A stretch of 64,000 bases of DNA. Origin: Congeria kusceri (taxonomy: Eukaryota; Mollusca; Bivalvia; Myida; Dreissenidae). A program made the translations under genes and the position numbers. Below the pieces are notes generated by a model. It was not told where the DNA came from. It searched no databases and was given only the letters and a program-made list of their open reading frames with translations. The stretch is from assembly GCA_027627225.1 (NCBI GenBank), contig CM051033.1:13768558-13832557 (forward strand). The letters run 5' to 3'. Of the stretch, positions 46,461 to 57,562 are shown piece by piece (positions within the stretch are counted from its first letter, which is position 1; every line of letters starts with the position of its first letter).

Positions 46461-47845
46461 GGTGGATGCTCCCCAATGCGCTTTGTCTAGCAATATAAAT
46501 GCAATGAGAAGAGCAAAGATATTAAAATGACTACAAATCAATGGCAATGTGTACTATATTTCAGAAATTTTCAAAGTTCCATAACTCTAAGAAAAATCAT
46601 TGAAGTGAAACATCTTGCTAATATGCACACTTCCTCTTTGCAATGAAGCTTCCCCATGAAATATCATTGAAATCTAGCCAGTAGCTGCTGAGAAATAGCC
46701 CGGGCAAGAATCGTGCACTATATACTATATTTCAGAAATTTTCAAAGTCTCATAACTCCAAGAATAATCATTGAAGCGGACATCCTGCTAATATGCACAC
46801 CTCCTCTGGCGAAGAAGCTCTCATAAAGGTTTATTGAAATTAGGCTAGTAGTTGCTGCGAAATAGCCAGGACAAGAATTTATGCAGTATATACTAATTTC
46901 AGAAATTTTCCCATAACTCTGAGACAAATCATTGAAGCGGAATGTCTTGGTAGTATGCAACCTCCTCTTGGTAATGAGGCTTCCCATAAAGTTTTGTTGA
47001 ATTCCAGCAAGCAGTTGATGAGAAATAGCACGGACAAAAAAATCTAAAATAGTGCACTATATACTGATTTCAGAAATCTTCAAAGTTCCATAACTTTGAC
47101 AAATCATTAAAGCGGAACGTCCTGGTAGTATGCACACCTCCTCTTGGTAATGAAGCTTCCCATAAAGTTTTGATGAATTTCAGCCAATATTGGCTGACAA
47201 TTAGCCCGGACAAGAAAGTGAAGAATTGTGCACTGTATACTGATTTCAGAAATTTTCAAAGTCCCATAACTGTAAGAAATATCATTGAAGCGGAACGTCC
47301 TGGTAGTATGCTTACCTCCTCCTGGTAATAAAGCTTCCCATAAAGTTTTGTTGAATTCCAGCAAGTAGTTGCTGAAAAATAGCACGGACAAGACAGTCAA
47401 GAATTGTGCACTATTAACTGATTTTAGAAATCTTCAAAGTCCCGTAGCTCTGAGAAAAATCATTAAAGCGGAACGTCCTGGTAATATGCACACCTCCTCT
47501 TGGTAATGTAGATTCCCATGAAGTTCCGTTTCATTCCGGTCGGAAGTTGCTGAGAAATACTCCGGACAAGAAAGTCAAGAATTGTGCACTATATACTAAT
47601 TTCAGAAATATTCAAAGTCCCATTTCTCTGAGAAATATCACTGGAGCGGAACGTCCTGGTAATATGCACACCTCCTCTTGGTAATGAAGCTTTCCATGAA
47701 GTTTCGTTAAATTCCGGCCAGTAGATGCTGAGAAATACTCCAGACAAGAAAGTGTGACGGAAGGACGGACGGACGGAAGGGCGAAAGGACGGACGGACAA
47801 AGCGGCGACTATACGCTCCCCCGAAATCTTTCGGGGAGCATAATA
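46461..47845. mobile_element. Pearl-like tandem-core element 4 (about 172-bp unit, 7 copies)
   Basis: The left end GGTGGATGCTCCCC leads into units near 46562, 46732, 46901, 47072, 47246, 47419 and 47601. These share CAGAAATTTTCAAAGTCCC, GCGGAACGTCCTGGTA and GCACACCTCCTCTTGG. After the last unit come a (ACGG)n tract (47757-47800) and a hairpin CTCCCCCGAAATC/TTTCGGGGAG before CATAAT. Fits the pearl/DINE-like organisation. Confidence 0.8.
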
Positions 47846-48263
47846 AACGAAATAAAAACAGTGCTACAAAATATTCTCTGCATTATACTTAAGTTCGCGT
47901 GTCATTATCAAGTAACTGTTTGGTCTACAACTGAGTAAATAGCATTTTATCTGAACGCAGAACTAGTTGCGGTTTAGTTTATTAAAATATTTGTAAATAA
48001 ATTTTAACTCAGGACATAAATACCGGGCATTGACATTTATTGTGTTTTAGTTTTGGTTCAATACTGCTATCCCATGATAGAATGAACCAGGTTGGAGAGA
48101 ATCCCCAGTAGACCATGGGCTGGCGTGGTAGCTGGTTGAATAGGGTGGGCATCTGAAAGGCATGAGATAGATGGAAAGGAAAGCTTAAATCAACTGTTAT
48201 TTACGGTTTCTGATAATGAATTAAACGTATCAAAAAATGCCGGAAGTGGGGATAACACATAAA
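47846..48263. other. Downstream flank of the lectin gene
   Basis: AT-rich, no supported exon. A poly(A) signal for the lectin gene is not obvious. Confidence 0.35.
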
Positions 48264-51200
48264 CTATGACATTGAATAATCTTTGTTTGACATTAAATTA
48301 ATATCAGAAAATATAAATTTCCACGGAACCCTAAATAATAGAACGCAAAGACAGTACGTACCATATCTACATAGTGATGGGTTAAAGACACCACACTGCA
48401 GATCATTCCACTTTCCATAGGTATGGATACCAAAGACAACGTGTATGTCGGGGACCAGTGCAACGCAATCCTCCGAGTTGTGTGAGGACGTGCTATATCT
48501 TGCCGGGTACCAGTTTTGGTACGTGAATGGGTAACCTGCAGTCACAACAGTTCAAGTTTCCACAAAGCACAGTTCAAGTTTCAAAAAAGCACAGTTCAAG
48601 TTTCCACAAAGCACAGTTCAAGTTTCAACAAAGCACAGTCATGTTATCATAAGAATGATAAATTGAAATTCTTTGGCATGTTAATAATATTTATTTATAA
48701 TTTAAAATGTAAAACCTAGAATGAATACCAAAATTGCAGTAGACACATATATTTATAACATGTTCATGCACTGACATAGGCCAAAACAAAAAAGTGACGA
48801 TTTTCTTATGTAGAGTGCAATGAAAGCCCTTGTTGTTTAAGTATTATATTGTTTTCAATTATATTTGAGTATCCCAACAAACGATGCAATGTGGTCATAT
48901 ATTTATGGATACCAGAAGACTACATGTACACTAAAAATACTGTTGATGGCTAAGAACCTTCATACTCACAACGGTTTTCGTCTCGTTTGTTTTCACAGTT
49001 ATTTTATTTTTTATTTATTTTTGTAATTAATACATTAATATGCTTAAATACCTTCTCTTTTTTAAATAATTAAAAAAATAAAAAATAAAAAAAAGAAAGA
49101 ACACACTCCAAATCACACAGCATTTCGACTTTAATAAGTCTTCATCAGGTAAATTTTCTCTCTAATGTATTTTAATCTCTTCATATGTGTCGTCTGTTCA
49201 AGGTAACTAACCTGGTAACACCTATAAAAAATATCGTAGTACATACGACCATTGTAGGCGGCGTTGACTTTTGATTCTATAAAACATTAATATGTCCTAA
49301 TCTAACAACTGTATACCAATACAAACAACGATGATACTGTTGCTTTCTTACTTTCTAACAAGCCTTAACAAGGCCGTTTAAAGAGCGTTTCAAGCTTCTT
49401 TCATTGTGCCAAACATGTTTTTAGTGCTTTATACTCACCAGAAGACCAGGTAAAGTGTTCCTCCTGACCCTGGTCTGACAGTCCAATCCATACGGATTGT
49501 TTGAAACCTTCTTTATACAGGAAGGTCATGATTGAGTTCTCCTCCGCTTGACTGGTGATGTACGCCAGATGACCGCCATTGGCGTTGCAATGATGTTTAG
49601 CATCATGCCACGTCATTGGTTGGGACACGATTTCAAAACAGCTGTCGCCCTCGACATGGACGTGTCCACCGTGAAGTACCGCGTACATTACGGCATTCAT
49701 CGGGCATTTGTATGCTTAAATATAACATTAAATGTGTTGTAAATATCAAGGAAAAAGCGTACAAATGATCACTAAATCCAGATGACCGAACGTAGTGTCA
49801 TTTTAGATTTATAAAAGAGTTTATGGACATATTTTGTATCAGATTTTTTGTGAACGTATAACGTGGCCTAGTGGTTAGGGCGTTCGCCTACGGAGCGGGA
49901 GGTCGAAGGTTCGAGTCCTACACAGGGCGAGTTCTGATATGGCCGGTTGCCGACCCAGCAGCTAGTTAAATCAAGGGGTACCGATTGCCTTCCTGCCAAG
50001 CGCCCGGCATATAGGATAGGAATCGGGAGTAAAGATGTTCATCAGTAAAGGTGTCTCATAAGTCAAAACTGGCTGGCCCTTAATCGTGAGGGGTGACACT
50101 ATAATAAACAAACACTTTACTTTACTTACTTTACTTTTATAAGGCCCTGTCACACTGTAGCGAATTTAATCTTTCACTTTTGGACGAGTTCTGGCAATTT
50201 ATAATTCGTCGAAAGGTGGACGAGTTTGTGGCGGAATTGTTTCAAGTCGACATTTGCTCGAGTTCTCTTCAGCATATTAGTACGATATGCGTACTTATGA
50301 TATATTTTTGACAATCGAAGACTTGTCTTCGAGAATGTATGAGTGTGGACGAGTCTGCACGAGTAGATGTCGTAGGCAAGTCTCCCAAACTCGCAGCAAA
50401 CTCGTGTTATGTCATCGAACAATAATTTACGGCGAAACGCTGCGACATGGGCAGAAATGTCTATGAAATTTGTTCGAGAGTGAGCGAGATTCATTGGGCT
50501 TGTCTTCGCCATAAAACGGCTATATATAAGCTATATCAGAATATCTAAATGACAACTTTTTCTTTGGGAATAATATATAATAACGTAATAAGATAGTATT
50601 TAAAAGGGTCTAGCTTACGCGCGGTCGTTACTTTGGGGGAGTGTGTTGACTGTGTGGAATGCACAGCCGCAGTTGGTGCTGGAGTAGACGGTAGAGTGGT
50701 AGTCGGAGCTGCGGTGGACGGTCTGGCTGTTGTCGGAGGTGGTGTGAGTGGCGCAGTTGTTGTTGGTGCAGCGGTTGTTGTAGCTTGGGTTGTCTGAACA
50801 GCGGTTGTCGGAGCTTGGGTTGTCGGAACAGCGGTTGTCGGAGCTTGGGTTGTCGGAATAGTGGTTGTCGGAGATTGTGTTGTCGGAATTGTGGTTGTCG
50901 GATATTGTGTTGTCGGAATTGTGGTTGTTGGAGCTTGGGTTGTCGGAACTGTGGTTGTCGGAGATTGTGTTGTCGGAATTGTGGTTGTCGACACATGAGC
51001 TAGTTGCGTGTGTGTGGATTTTGAAGATGTGGCCGTAGTTGACGTCAGGTCTGTCACTGGGAATGAAGTGATAAAGTTATAAAAGTTGACATGACCATGC
51101 CCCACGACTACGAAACATCTAGATTTCTAACTTGGTCTGAACTTAAACTATCGACCAGTGAGAATGCTTGTTACATCTGAGCGTTGATTTCCATTGGTGG

Positions 51201-53635
51201 AATGTTTAAGCACAAGACTAGGATTGAGCTTAAAAATGTTCGTCGTCATGGGGCCATGTCAGCGTGTCAATGAAAAATGTTAATAATGAACTCTCATACT
51301 TCTCATATCAATCTTAATAATAAAAACAACTTTAAACGCAGTATAATATACTCAGTAGTACAGATGTCCTGAGTATCAAAAATAAATGGAAAAATTTCAG
51401 CATGTGTTCGTTTTGGAAAACATATAATACATTTATTCAACCTATGTCAGTAGCATCGGGATTGCCAGGACAGTTTTGTATCAAATGGTCTTTTGTTTTC
51501 TGGATATATCCGACCTGAAATATAGATAGAATGAAACTAGCTGATGGGTATCGGTTTCTCATCTAAATGAATACAACGAGTTTTTAGTGTAATATTACGT
51601 TTGAAAATAACTTTTTTGGGCGATTCTATCACAAGAAATCTTCATAGTAACGTCGTTGTTACACAAACATGGTTATACATAATGTTAAATTCCATGCGGT
51701 TGTGTATTTTTATTATTGTTTGTTGTTTTCTTCACAACTCACAATGTAAACTAAATATCAGCAATTACCAGGTGCGCGTGTCATTCTAAGTAGACACTAA
51801 TAAATGACCCGTTATACATCAATATATAGAGGATATTTGTCAAATTCGGTGTAAGGTCGAATTTTATTTCATGAGTGGTCATAGAAACAATATTTTCACG
51901 AGTGGCACAGCCAAGAGTGAAAATATCTAGTTTCTATGACCACGAATGAAATAAAATACGATCTTACACTGTATTAAACAAATTTCTTTTTATTTTATGC
52001 TGTTGAATGATAAATAATTTAAAAAAATGCGCGAGATATGCTGAAGCATCACAAGTTTTGTATATTATGACGTCATAAATATTACGTCATTGTGATTACA
52101 AAATTGTCGATCACTGTTGTGGTGGGTAAATAGTGCCACTCTTACTGCGTCGTTGCCGCTAAAATTATATTTGTATTAAATTTTATTAGATCTATGTGTT
52201 TTCTGTTGTTCAAAAAGGCCGATGTTTACACTGACGATTAGGGTATTTACATACTTATAAAAAAATAAACATAAAAACAAAGTTAAAAGTAATTCCAAAT
52301 AATCAAGAGTGAAATGATCAAACGTTATCATTTCACTCGACCTAGAGTGAAATGATCGGGTTATAATTCACTGGCATTCTCCACTCATTCACCGCCTAGC
52401 ATGAAATAAAATTATTTATCCTACTTTGTGTTCGAAGGCGATTGCGGTCCAGGTGTTGTCATTCGGGGCAGAATTGTACAGCTGCTTGCAGTCAAACTCG
52501 TACAAGTACCCTGGTATGCAATAATAACAAGTGAGGCGTGTCGTGGGAAAACCGGGCTGAATGCATATGCGTAAAGTGTCGTCCCGGATTACCCTGTGCA
52601 GTCTGCACAGGTAGACTAATTTAGTCCATGTGAACAAACTGCTGGAACTGTGTGAAATGTAATGGTCGGCAAATCCGGTTTCTTACTAAATCCGGTTTCT
52701 TACCAAGTAACATTTCCTTGGAAGAGTTTTCAGTTACTGTCTTGAGCAAGATCAAAACGGCAAGCATGTTATACAAGAAGCAAAGTAGGAGCAAAGTAAC
52801 ATTATATATGATGAATTCGATATTTGACAGAAACGACTGCATCAGTCTATCTGCACAGGCTAATCCGGAACGACACTTTCCGCCTACAGTGGATTTATGT
52901 TTAACAGAGACAGAAAATACCATATAAGCGGAAAGTGTCGTCCTTGATTAGCCTGTGCAGACTGCACAGCTGATCCAAGACGACACTTTACGCAGATGCA
53001 TTAAGCCCGGGATTCCCACGACACTCCTCACATTATTTTCGATCATCATTAAGCTTCGAGCAAACAACACAAGTTCATTTATTATCGATTGATCACTATA
53101 GGCATGACACAAATAAAATGTAACATAACATATTTTTTTAGAATTCTATATCATTACCTGCGCAGCAGATCATTTAGCGTTGCTTTTCATTAAAGCAAAA
53201 AATCGCTGTTTTTACAACGGTTTTATTTTCTGGTATTTCACTATGGAAGAACCTTCTGTCGTCGAGATATCCACTCGATGTAGTATCAATCAACCGAGTA
53301 CAGCTAGTTTCAAAAATGGTAGCATCCCTCTGCTGTACAGAAATATTGTCAGACCTAATAGTAATATGACCATCCTTAAGTAATATATCTAAGAGTTCGT
53401 TGTTTGTCCTAATTATATTTAAAAGGCTTCTTAAAGGTATATTCTAAGGCGATCATCATTTTTTTAATGTTAATCTATTAAGGTCGCTACCTAGTATCTT
53501 TGACGACGAGTCCTTGGCCGCATGAACCTCAGATTCGAGCGCATAAGTGCACAAGCACGGGTAGTCGCACGTGACCAGTGACACGTGACAGCACGCGTAT
53601 ATAGCCAACACCAGGAGTCGAAAGTTCCGAAACAT
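48264..53635 (-). CDS. Secreted C-type lectin: SH3b-like module, Thr/Pro-rich linker, CTLD (6 exons)
   Basis: Minus-strand exons: 53635-53491, 52510-52425, 51514-51442, 51056-50619, 49714-49439, 48535-48362 (GT donor) or read-through to a stop at 48264. All introns are GT-AG and phases agree, giving 397 codons (429 residues with read-through). Residues 1-23 are a signal peptide. Residues 24-101 are a small module with C27, C29, C56, C92 and GYLYEFDCK and FEHKVGYI, seen in bivalve lectins. Residues 102-247 are Thr/Pro-rich. The CTLD is 248-397: WIGL 323-326, WND 382-384, cysteines 251, 273, 290, 363, 387, 395. The EPN/QPD triplet is absent (NWYPARYS), so sugar specificity is unclear. Likely role: extracellular glycan recognition in immunity or mucus. 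Acceptor TTATTCAG directly precedes the ATG, so a 5' UTR exon is likely. Confidence 0.85.
48547..48642. repeat. 22-bp tandem repeat next to lectin exon 6 acceptor
   Basis: CAGTTCAAGTTTCCACAAAG recurs about four times with 22-bp spacing, ending 11 bp from the exon boundary (48535). In gene orientation it supplies repeated pyrimidine-rich CTTTG and TTGAAC segments, so it includes the likely branch-point region of intron 5. Confidence 0.85.
49858..50142 (+). mobile_element. tRNA-Arg-like SINE (family B) in lectin intron 4
   Basis: The head has A box TGGCCTAGTGGTTAGGG and B box GGTTCGAGTCC, with an anticodon-loop-like CTACGGA (ACG, arginine) at about 49888. A unique body follows (GGCCGGTTGCCGACCCAGCA, AGCGCCCGGCATATAGG), then a tail of (CTTTA)n near 50113-50138. 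Antisense to the lectin gene. Target duplication not resolved. Confidence 0.8.
50143..50515. repeat. Fragment of a GGCCCTGTCACACT-ended element
   Basis: Begins GGCCCTGTCACACTGTAGCG directly after the SINE tail, a start shared by TIR-type repeats known in animals, and continues with repeated GACGAGT-like motifs. No matching right end was seen, and it lies in lectin intron 4. Confidence 0.4.
50780..50995 (-). repeat. 30-bp repeat encoding the lectin linker
   Basis: About seven units of TTGTCGGAATTGTGGTTGTC-type sequence (plus-strand reading), each encoding a decapeptide like TTQAPTTTIP in exon 4 of the lectin. Unit length keeps the frame. Thr and Pro richness predicts dense O-glycosylation, as in mucin linkers. 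Confidence 0.9.
51682..51789 (+). CDS. Weak signal-peptide-like frame antisense to lectin intron 2
   Basis: ATG at 51682 and a second at 51694 lead MRLCIFIIVCCFLHNSQC, a convincing hydrophobic leader, then KLNISNYQ before a possible CAG/GTGCGC donor at 51771. No partner exon. Chance in AT-rich DNA is the main alternative. Confidence 0.2.
   Translation: MLNSMRLCIFIIVCCFLHNSQCKLNISNYQVRVSF
51849..51969. repeat. Palindromic MITE-like element (CGAGTG family), copy 1
   Basis: Arms GTGTAAGGTCGAATTTTATT and AATAAAATACGATCTTACAC enclose inner arms TCATAGAAAC/GTTTCTATGA and a short loop around GAGTGGCACAGCC. Total 121 bp, in lectin intron 2. Confidence 0.9.
52534..53028. mobile_element. Long-TIR MITE, copy 3, interrupted, in lectin intron 1
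   Basis: Ends AGGCGTGTCGTGGGAAAACC and CCCACGACACTCCT. The left portion (52534-52611) and right portion (52850-53028) match copies 1 and 4, and 238 bp of other DNA sits between them. Its left end is only 23 nt from the exon 2 boundary at 52510. Confidence 0.9.
52612..52849. mobile_element. 238-bp insertion nested in the MITE, 10-bp target duplication
   Basis: TCTGCACAGG occurs at 52602-52611 and 52850-52859; intact MITE copies have it once. The insert starts TAGACTAATTTAGTC and ends GACTGCATCAGTCTA, an imperfect 15-bp terminal inverted repeat with three mismatches. Inside, AAATCCGGTTTCTTAC is tandemly doubled. Non-autonomous, superfamily unassigned; the 10-bp duplication would suit a Mutator-like transposon. 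Confidence 0.8.
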
Positions 53636-55194
53636 CTGAATAAGGTAACATCAGTTGACTTATGTTGCAAAAAATGTTGATTAAGAAATAATTTGTGATT
53701 GATCGTTTTGTATAGGCCACTTAACAACAATTTGGAGTTCTGCTGCGTAGGAATTAAACCCCGAGGGCGTTGAATATTGTTGCAATTGTAATTGGAACTA
53801 CTTTTTACTATGTTCCGCTCAGAATCGGGACTTCTTTTTGCGTTGTTTTTTGGGTAGCTTAACAACAATAATTTTTGTTCTTTGTCTATATAAAAATTAG
53901 TGAGTAAATAGTATCCGTTACTAGTTGTTTACACCTCCATCTCTTGACAAACTACGTAAACAATTATTTTAACAATATAAAAGTAGAACATCTATAAACG
54001 GGCATCAAATACTCTAGATTATTATTTTGAGTCAACAGATCTAAAATATGTTGTTCGTATTGACTACCGGGGCGTTACTATAACTTGATGTGGAAATGAT
54101 AGTAATACTTAGGTCATAATAAATAAATAAATGATGCAAAAAATGTTGATGCGTTTAATGTAAACAAAACTCTTGTTTTCATCTAGGTTTTGACATAAAA
54201 TATTAGAAAATTAATCAACCTAACACTTATCCTTTGAAGGTCCTGTGTGATCTAGAATAAAATATAAAAATAACAACAACAATAATAATAATAATAATAA
54301 TTTTAATGATAACAATTGTAATTATTATTAAGATTATTAAGATTATTATTATTATTACTATTATCATTATTATTATTATGCGATTTAAATTAAATTTCTA
54401 ACCTTTCGTATCAAATGTCCGGAAGATATGCCAACTGGTCCTTGTATACAGGACACATTTACTCTTATCACTGGTCTTGTCCTGAATTCGGTATCATACT
54501 CAGATCAAATGCGTAGGTGCCAAACATGACAATCATATTTAGAAAGGAAAAACAGGTTCACGTTTCAACTCGGTAGAGATAATTCATCAACTACTGGGGC
54601 CAATTTCTCGAATATTCTTAAGCATAGCAGACTTAAGTTTCTTATTTCAGCAATCAAAATTGTATTTACATTTGGTGCTACAACAAAAAACTTGATTTAT
54701 TGTGATTACCCAGCATAAGTTTTTATTCCGAATGTAATATGTTTTGAGAATATAATTTTCGCGCACTTTAATGAAATATGAAAACAGTAAGTTCAAGCTA
54801 TTCCTGTTATAACATATTTAATGATTTTTTTTAATCAACGCCATGGTAATGCAACCTCTTATATAGGACAGTGGTTAATATGCATAATGCTCCTTTGTAA
54901 ATAACGAGTTATACACAATTTAACTTTTCAGATCAAATCCAGTTCGTATATCAACGTAGTATGCTCTTAAAATGGTCAAGCAGCAACTTTAAAACATAAG
55001 TATAAACAAAAACCTTCAATCCCCTCCGTCGACAACATCCAAAACGACTTAAAGAACTCAAAATATCTATGAGGTTCGGCGAGATTTTAAACTGGTTTTA
55101 ATCCCCAATTCTTGCCAGCTCGAAAGTGGATTTAAAATTGGATCGGCCATGCGACGAGAATTAATTGGCAATGGGTTAAGCTATTCAGAAAGCT
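53636..55194. other. Upstream flank of the lectin gene
   Basis: AT-rich, no supported exon. An (AAT/ATT)n microsatellite occupies about 54270-54380. Any 5' UTR exon and promoter of the lectin should lie here but could not be placed. Confidence 0.4.
54270..54380. repeat. (AAT/ATT)n microsatellite
   Basis: Runs of AATAATAATAATAATAA then TTATTATTATTATTAC give self-complementary low-complexity DNA. Confidence 0.9.
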
Positions 55195-55450
55195 AGGTCG
55201 TAAATGGAAAACCGGGCTTAATGCATGTGCGAAAAGTGTCGCCACGGATCAACCTGTCCAGTCCGCACAGGCTTATCCAGGACGACACTTTCCGCTTTTA
55301 TGGTATTTTCTGTTCGAGGTAGTCTCTTCTAAACAAAAATCGACTGTAGACGGAAAGTGTCGTTCCGGATTAGCCTGTGCGGATTGCATAGGCTAATCCG
55401 GGACGACACTTTACGCACATGCATTAAGCTCCAGTTTCCCACGACACGCC
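55195..55450. mobile_element. Long-TIR MITE, copy 4
   Basis: AGGTCGTAAATGGAAAACCG to CCCACGACACGCC, 256 bp, with GGGCTTAATGCATGTGCG and its inverse in the arms and inner AGCCTGTGC hairpins. Inverted relative to copy 1 in its inner segment. Confidence 0.9.
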
Positions 55451-55499
55451 TCTATTTGTTTGACGGACATGTCTTGTAAAAAAAACACACATTCATATC

Positions 55500-55895
55500 G
55501 TGTAAATGGTGTTGGTTGGAGTTTGAAGCAGGCGTGATTATAAATCCGATAGCGTGTCGTCAGTTGTCACAACAAACTATTGGTCATTGACTGTTCCAAG
55601 GCGGTGACGTGTGTGTAGTGAATTCTCTTCCATATGGCCATCGCTCTTAGAAGACTTGTTAGTTGGGTTACGGGGGGTAGTGCAAGATACAGCAGACGCC
55701 CCGTTCCAGTAGAGACGCTGCGTCTTTAAATGCCCGGTGTGAAGCACCTAGTGCACTGCATGCACCTCTGCTTAACGCCTCATGCGAAAGACGAGTTAGT
55801 AGGTTAGGGTGAAGCGGGGGGGGGGGGGGGGGGCTCGAACCTGCGAAACTTGGGCTATGAAGTAGTGCGTTACCACTAGATCACGGATCCGCGAC
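55500..55895 (-). mobile_element. tRNA-headed SINE-like relic (family C)
   Basis: On the minus strand, 55895-55833 has A box TGATCTAGTGGTAACGC and B box GCAGGTTCGAGCC. A long C run (plus-strand G at about 55818-55833) and about 330 bp of body follow, including GTCACCGCCTTGGAAC shared with 14316. Not a functional tRNA. Left end uncertain. Confidence 0.5.
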
Positions 55896-56538
55896 ATAAA
55901 ACAGGCGGTGACCCCAGCTTTAACCATATTTATATGTTGTGCTTGTTTTGTGTTGTTTGTGTTATGTTGTGTCGTATTTGCAAGTGGTCACTTACCTGAA
56001 AACCGAATGATGTTAAAGAGGGACTGTACGATTTCGTACGAAAATTATAATGTGAAACCATCAATTGATTCTAATAATGTCAGTATATTTTTAAATTAAT
56101 ATTATAATAAATGTTGAGAATAACCTATGTTCAGAAATGCGTATTAAGAGAGAAATTTAAAACTAAAATAAAATACTTCGCTGCGCAGCGAACTATCATA
56201 TACATGAATATACAGCGTCTAGACGAGAAAGTTGGTTGATGACGCTTGCGCAGCCCTTAATTTCTCATACAGCCGTTGCTGTAGGATTAAACGTGTCTGT
56301 ATTAACAGGAATATATAATTTGTATTTGCATTTTCAATAAGGTAAATAGTTTTTTGTCGATGTTAACGTTTATTTTCTGTTTTCTAAAACTGTTTTTGTT
56401 AGTGGGTACGAAAGAGACATGAAATAAATGTAAACAAATCAGACAGTCCTTCTTTTATAAGGGTTTCTCTCCTGCTGATGCAGATATAGTTCCATATGTT
56501 GTATTAGTGACTAGTGTTATGAATACAGGATATTTGTT
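55896..56538. other. Non-coding stretch
   Basis: AT-rich; a hydrophobic open frame at 55908-56099 starts inside repeat flank and was not accepted as a gene. Confidence 0.35.
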
Positions 56539-56680
56539 GGTTTCGGTAGAATATCGATTTTAAATAACGAGTGATCATAGAAAATTATATTTTCACGAGT
56601 GGCGCAGCTACGAGTAAAAATGTATTTTTTCTATGATCACGACACACGAGTGAATCAAAAATCGATATTCTACCGAAACC
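56539..56680. repeat. Palindromic MITE-like element (CGAGTG family), copy 2
   Basis: Arms GGTTTCGGTAGAATATCGAT and ATCGATATTCTACCGAAACC, inner arms GTGATCATAGAAAA/TTTTCTATGATCAC and loop TTTTCACGAGTGGCGCAGC. The core matches 51849-51969, while the outer arms differ between copies. Confidence 0.95.
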
Positions 56681-57562
56681 TGAAATTTTTATTTTTATTT
56701 TATGCTTTTGACGTCGTTTCGTTACATTTTATGTGCTATCTAAATGCGTTTAATTGGAAAAGATTTTGAGCCCGGCATCGTTGACGGTCCGTTTCATTTA
56801 CTATATTAAATCGGGAACCAGTGGGAAACAGTGAACATTACCGGAGTAATACTTTTCGCTGTTTTAAACAGTGAATTACCAATTTTATTTCACTGATAGT
56901 TCCGTATAAATCACTTGAAAGCATAACATAAATTTTAATATATCGTTGAAACCGTAATATGTTTTTCGATTAAACGGTTACTAATAATTATGTTATAACT
57001 AGTGCATCAATTAGGAGACTGACCAATGAACTGACTGACTGAGCATCCGTTATTAACGCGGATTTCTGCGTAGGTTATTTAAGATTTAATGTTAATGATT
57101 TTCAAGTCATTATCCAAATATATTAAGCAGGTTAGGCAGAAAGTCAAGGACACTAGCGGTCGTGTTAGCAAAAGGTTGACCCCAGGATGAGCATCTGAAA
57201 CACATACAGAAACGACCCTGTTCATAATAATTAAAAATCATTGAATGTACACTCAACAAAAGTTATAACGCACAAAATGGAAATAAATGAAAATGTTTTT
57301 TTATTATTTATAAGAATTTAAGATTGAAATGTCAGCTATGATTAATTGAGTTATACATACATGTGTTCATACCAACATATTGGAAAAAATACGAGAGAAT
57401 TTCGTGTATACCATGGCGCAGCAAACATTCGTATAAATAAAGAAAATACAAACATTTCCATTTGGTGCGTTGTTACCTTCGTTAAGTGTATACACCATAC
57501 AGCTTAAGCACATTTAATACAAAATGTAATACAAAAAGGATTAACCACGATTTTCCTCGTAT
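56681..57562. other. Non-coding stretch
   Basis: AT-rich; no supported feature. Confidence 0.4.

Noticed and set aside
52621..52927. 100-aa and 91-aa frames on opposite strands
   Set aside because: Both cross boundaries of the nested insertion and the MITE, so they cannot be ancestral genes.
55908..56099. 63-aa hydrophobic secreted or membrane peptide
   Set aside because: Starts in the flank of a SINE-like relic, with AT/GT-rich codons and no splice partner.
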